In this document: in pieces, positions 15,407-16,942 of the stretch
Numbering within the stretch: position 1 is the stretch's first letter
How the letters are laid out: each line of letters opens with the position of its first letter
Source of the DNA: Bacteroidales bacterium
GTDB taxonomy: Bacteria; Bacteroidota; Bacteroidia; Bacteroidales; UBA7960
Assembly (NCBI GenBank): GCA_007128045.1
Contig: SKYG01000056.1
Span: forward strand, 1-16,942
Length of the DNA: 16,942 nucleotides
Direction: 5' to 3'
Made by a program: the position numbers and the translations under genes
Notes under the pieces: model-generated
The model's input: the letters and a program-made list of their open reading frames with translations, nothing else
Databases searched by the model: none
What the model was told of the DNA's origin: nothing

Positions 15407-15835
15407 CTAGAAGGGAAGGTCATCCCCTTCATCTTTCTCTGTACTGGATCCTGAAGATTGAGAAAAATCCTGATCCGATGGCGGTGGTGGCTCATCACGC
15501 TGATCACGGCCACCGACAAAAGTCATGTTTTCACCCACAATCTCAGTAGTGTACCTCTTGATACCCTCTTTGTCATCCCACTGTCGTGTTCTGATCCGTC
15601 CTTCAATATATACCTGACGCCCTTTGGCAAGAAATTTTTCTGCCAGGTCTGCCAATGCACCCCATAGCACAATGTTGTGCCATTCAGTTTCCTCAACACG
15701 TTTCCCATCCTGTGCCTTATACGATCTGTTGGTTGCCAACGAAAATGTAGCAACTTTAGCTCCGCTTTCCAGGTTGCGGACTTCGGGGTCTTTCCCCAGA
15801 TTTCCCAATAAAATAACCTTGTTCACTCCAGACAT
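15407..15835 (-). CDS. ssb: Single-stranded DNA-binding protein
   Basis: A 142-residue SSB. The OB fold (about 4-108) begins VNKVILLGNLGKDPEVR, includes FSLATNRSYK and the TEWHNIVLWG core strand, then KGRQVYIEGRIRTRQWDDKEG. A disordered Pro/Ser/Asp-rich linker follows (about 109-136), and the protein ends in the acidic tip DDLPF, which recruits repair and replication partners. It coats single-stranded DNA in replication, recombination and repair. It is monocistronic here; its 3' end faces lpxK with a 56-bp spacer, and the opposing gene downstream of its start is the lipoprotein at 16252. Confidence 0.96.
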   Translation of the reverse strand: MSGVNKVILLGNLGKDPEVRNLESGAKVATFSLATNRSYKAQDGKRVEETEWHNIVLWGALADLAEKFLAKGRQVYIEGRIRTRQWDDKEGIKRYTTEIVGENMTFVGGRDQRDEPPPPSDQDFSQSSGSSTEKDEGDDLPF

Positions 15836-15970
15836 ATCTTTCAGTTTTTACATTAATAAATAGATTTTCAGGCCTAAATTATACTATTTTTAAATAAATA
15901 CCAATACTTTTTTCGACGAACGGTATGTTGGTGATGTGCAATTGGTTGCATTTATAGTAAGTTTTATGCT

Positions 15971-16002
15971 GACTTGTTGATTTGTTGATTTATTGATTTG
16001 AC
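15971..16002 (+). repeat. Degenerate tandem octanucleotide repeat (GATTTGTT)n
   Basis: Four 8-bp units: GACTTGTT, GATTTGTT, GATTTATT, GATTTGAC. This is shorter and more decayed than the two arrays near proS, but has the same 8-bp period and a TTGA core. Confidence 0.75.
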
Positions 16003-16158
16003 GGATACTGGCTTGATTAACAACAGAATAGACTACATGATAAAGGTCTTTATCCAGAAGATAGGGTCATATGCTTACCATTTAAAATATCTAATAACAG
16101 AAAAGCATATATTACCATCATTCAGATTAACAATTTTGATCACTCACAAAAGTAGTGA

Positions 16159-16166
16159 TAGTTTTG
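16159..16166 (+). promoter_or_regulatory. Candidate -7 element for the terminal lipoprotein gene
   Basis: TAGTTTTG fits TAnnTTTG, with a leader of about 80 nt. It overlaps an inverted repeat ACAAAAGTA-GTGA-TAGTTTTGT (16146-16167, 8 of 9 pairs), which could be an operator or chance. Confidence 0.25.
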
Positions 16167-16251
16167 TATTAAAAAAATCACGACCTTTGAATAAATATTG
16201 GATCATCTATTTTGAAACACCTTCAGGCTTAACAACATAACCTACATTATC

Positions 16252-16942
16252 ATGAAGCGTTGTGCCAAAATAAATCGTACGGCAATTGCACTTTTTACTC
16301 TTTTCGTTTGTGTACAATGTTCGCTGATTGGCAAAGAAGATTTTTTAGCTTCGGAAGAAGCAAGATTAGAAGTCAGATATGCCAGTCAAAAGGCCAGCAC
16401 AAACCTTGATGAGGCAAGGCGTATCCCCAGTATACAGGCCCTGAGTTATTTAACAGATTTACTGCCCGCACATTCTGCAAAGCAGTTGCCCGTTATAATT
16501 GACGAACCCTTTTTAAGAGGGCCCGGCCATTTTTTTCCACTCAACATCCTGCTCCATGAAGATTTTCTTCAAACATTTAGTCCTGAAATTGTTACAGGCA
16601 CGCCCGGTCTGTACAAATTCAATTTCCTAACCGGCAACTTTGATCTGATTGATATGGAGGTAGATTATCTTAGGTATATCTTTCCGGCCAACGACAACGA
16701 CAAAGACTCGTTGAGAATCACTGCGTCTTTTACCATTGAAGATGTTCATTATATTGAGATTGAAACAACCATTGATGACGTTTTACAGGTTCAAAAACAT
16801 ATTACCCGGTATCAGGCAAGCGTCTTCCTGAATAAACGAACGCAGATGTTGTACTCATACAATGCGTCATACAGCAATACAGGTTTACCGGTTGATGTTG
16901 ACATTGAAATGAGAATGAATCCTTATCATTTGCAAATGAAGC
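16252..16942 (+). CDS. Putative lipoprotein of unknown function, truncated by the window end
   Basis: An open frame starts at ATG 16252 and runs to the end of the window without a stop (about 230 codons so far). The N terminus MKRCAKINRTAIALFTLFVCVQCS is a positively charged signal peptide with Cys20 and Cys23 after the hydrophobic core. Either could be the lipidated residue, but neither has an ideal lipobox. The mature part begins acidic (GKEDFLASEEARLE) and then looks like a mixed alpha/beta or beta-rich soluble domain (for example ITASFTIEDVHYIEIETTIDD and the ASVFLNKRTQMLYSYNASY region). I do not recognise a family. No Shine-Dalgarno. The C terminus lies outside the window. Confidence 0.7.
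   Translation, partial: MKRCAKINRTAIALFTLFVCVQCSLIGKEDFLASEEARLEVRYASQKASTNLDEARRIPSIQALSYLTDLLPAHSAKQLPVIIDEPFLRGPGHFFPLNILLHEDFLQTFSPEIVTGTPGLYKFNFLTGNFDLIDMEVDYLRYIFPANDNDKDSLRITASFTIEDVHYIEIETTIDDVLQVQKHITRYQASVFLNKRTQMLYSYNASYSNTGLPVDVDIEMRMNPYHLQMK

Larger units (their letters stand above)
15836..16251. other. 416-bp AT-rich intergenic stretch
   Basis: Between the ssb start and the lipoprotein start I see no convincing gene. It holds a degenerate octamer array (15971-16002), a TAGTTTTG promoter-like motif (16159-16166) inside a small inverted repeat (16146-16167), and a stop-free frame on the plus strand (first ATG at 16037, ending 16240) of about 67 codons with no recognisable features. 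Confidence 0.6.

Noticed and set aside
15998..16240. 80-codon frame after ssb, starting with TTG
   Set aside because: No ATG until 16037, no ribosome-binding site, AT-rich composition and no recognisable motif; it also overlaps the octamer array and the putative promoter of the next gene.

Overview
This is a low-GC bacterial window that reads as chromosomal housekeeping DNA from a member of Bacteroidota, probably a Bacteroidales-like or related anaerobic or marine lineage. The evidence is a short ProRS ending in Tyr, an OmpP1/FadL-type porin, a SPOR protein, class II FbaA, RpoN without obvious enhancer-binding partners nearby, and several promoter motifs of the Bacteroidota form TAnnTTTG with few Shine-Dalgarno sequences. 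No phage, IS transposase, CRISPR, rRNA or tRNA was seen.

Layout: A divergent ketopantoate-reductase-like oxidoreductase (+, 64-1026) converges on a minus-strand block of asnS, rpoN and a PAP2-like membrane protein (1100-4768); rpoN and the PAP2-like gene are 2 bp apart. Divergent from asnS is fbaA (5100-6179), closed by a strong hairpin terminator. It converges on a minus-strand pair, proS and a small secreted SPOR protein (6410-8540). Divergent from proS is a 600-residue lipoprotein with a Tyr/Trp-rich half and a Pro/Thr/Arg/Ser-rich half, then an OmpP1/FadL-like outer membrane barrel protein. This converges, with a 23-bp overlap, on a nif3-like gene and its zinc-ribbon coiled-coil partner (minus strand). 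lpxK (lipid A 4'-kinase) runs divergently from nif3, and ssb lies tail to tail with lpxK. The window ends inside a putative lipoprotein gene starting at 16252.

The genes cover translation (asnS, proS), glycolysis (fbaA), transcription (rpoN), replication and repair (ssb), and envelope biogenesis (lpxK, SPOR, OmpP1, two lipoproteins). They look like independent short operons rather than one pathway.

The most unusual content is intergenic. (1) Two copies of the same dispersed repeat of about 100-120 bp sit in opposite orientation in two divergent promoter regions (4879-4998 and 14045-14166). The second copy is split by a 24-bp insertion that resembles a different dispersed repeat. (2) There are three different tandem octanucleotide repeats (6866-6916, 7011-7063, 15971-16002), two of them in the single spacer between proS and the SPOR gene. 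I found no convincing new multi-gene defence or biosynthetic system here; the repeats are the best candidates for something undescribed.
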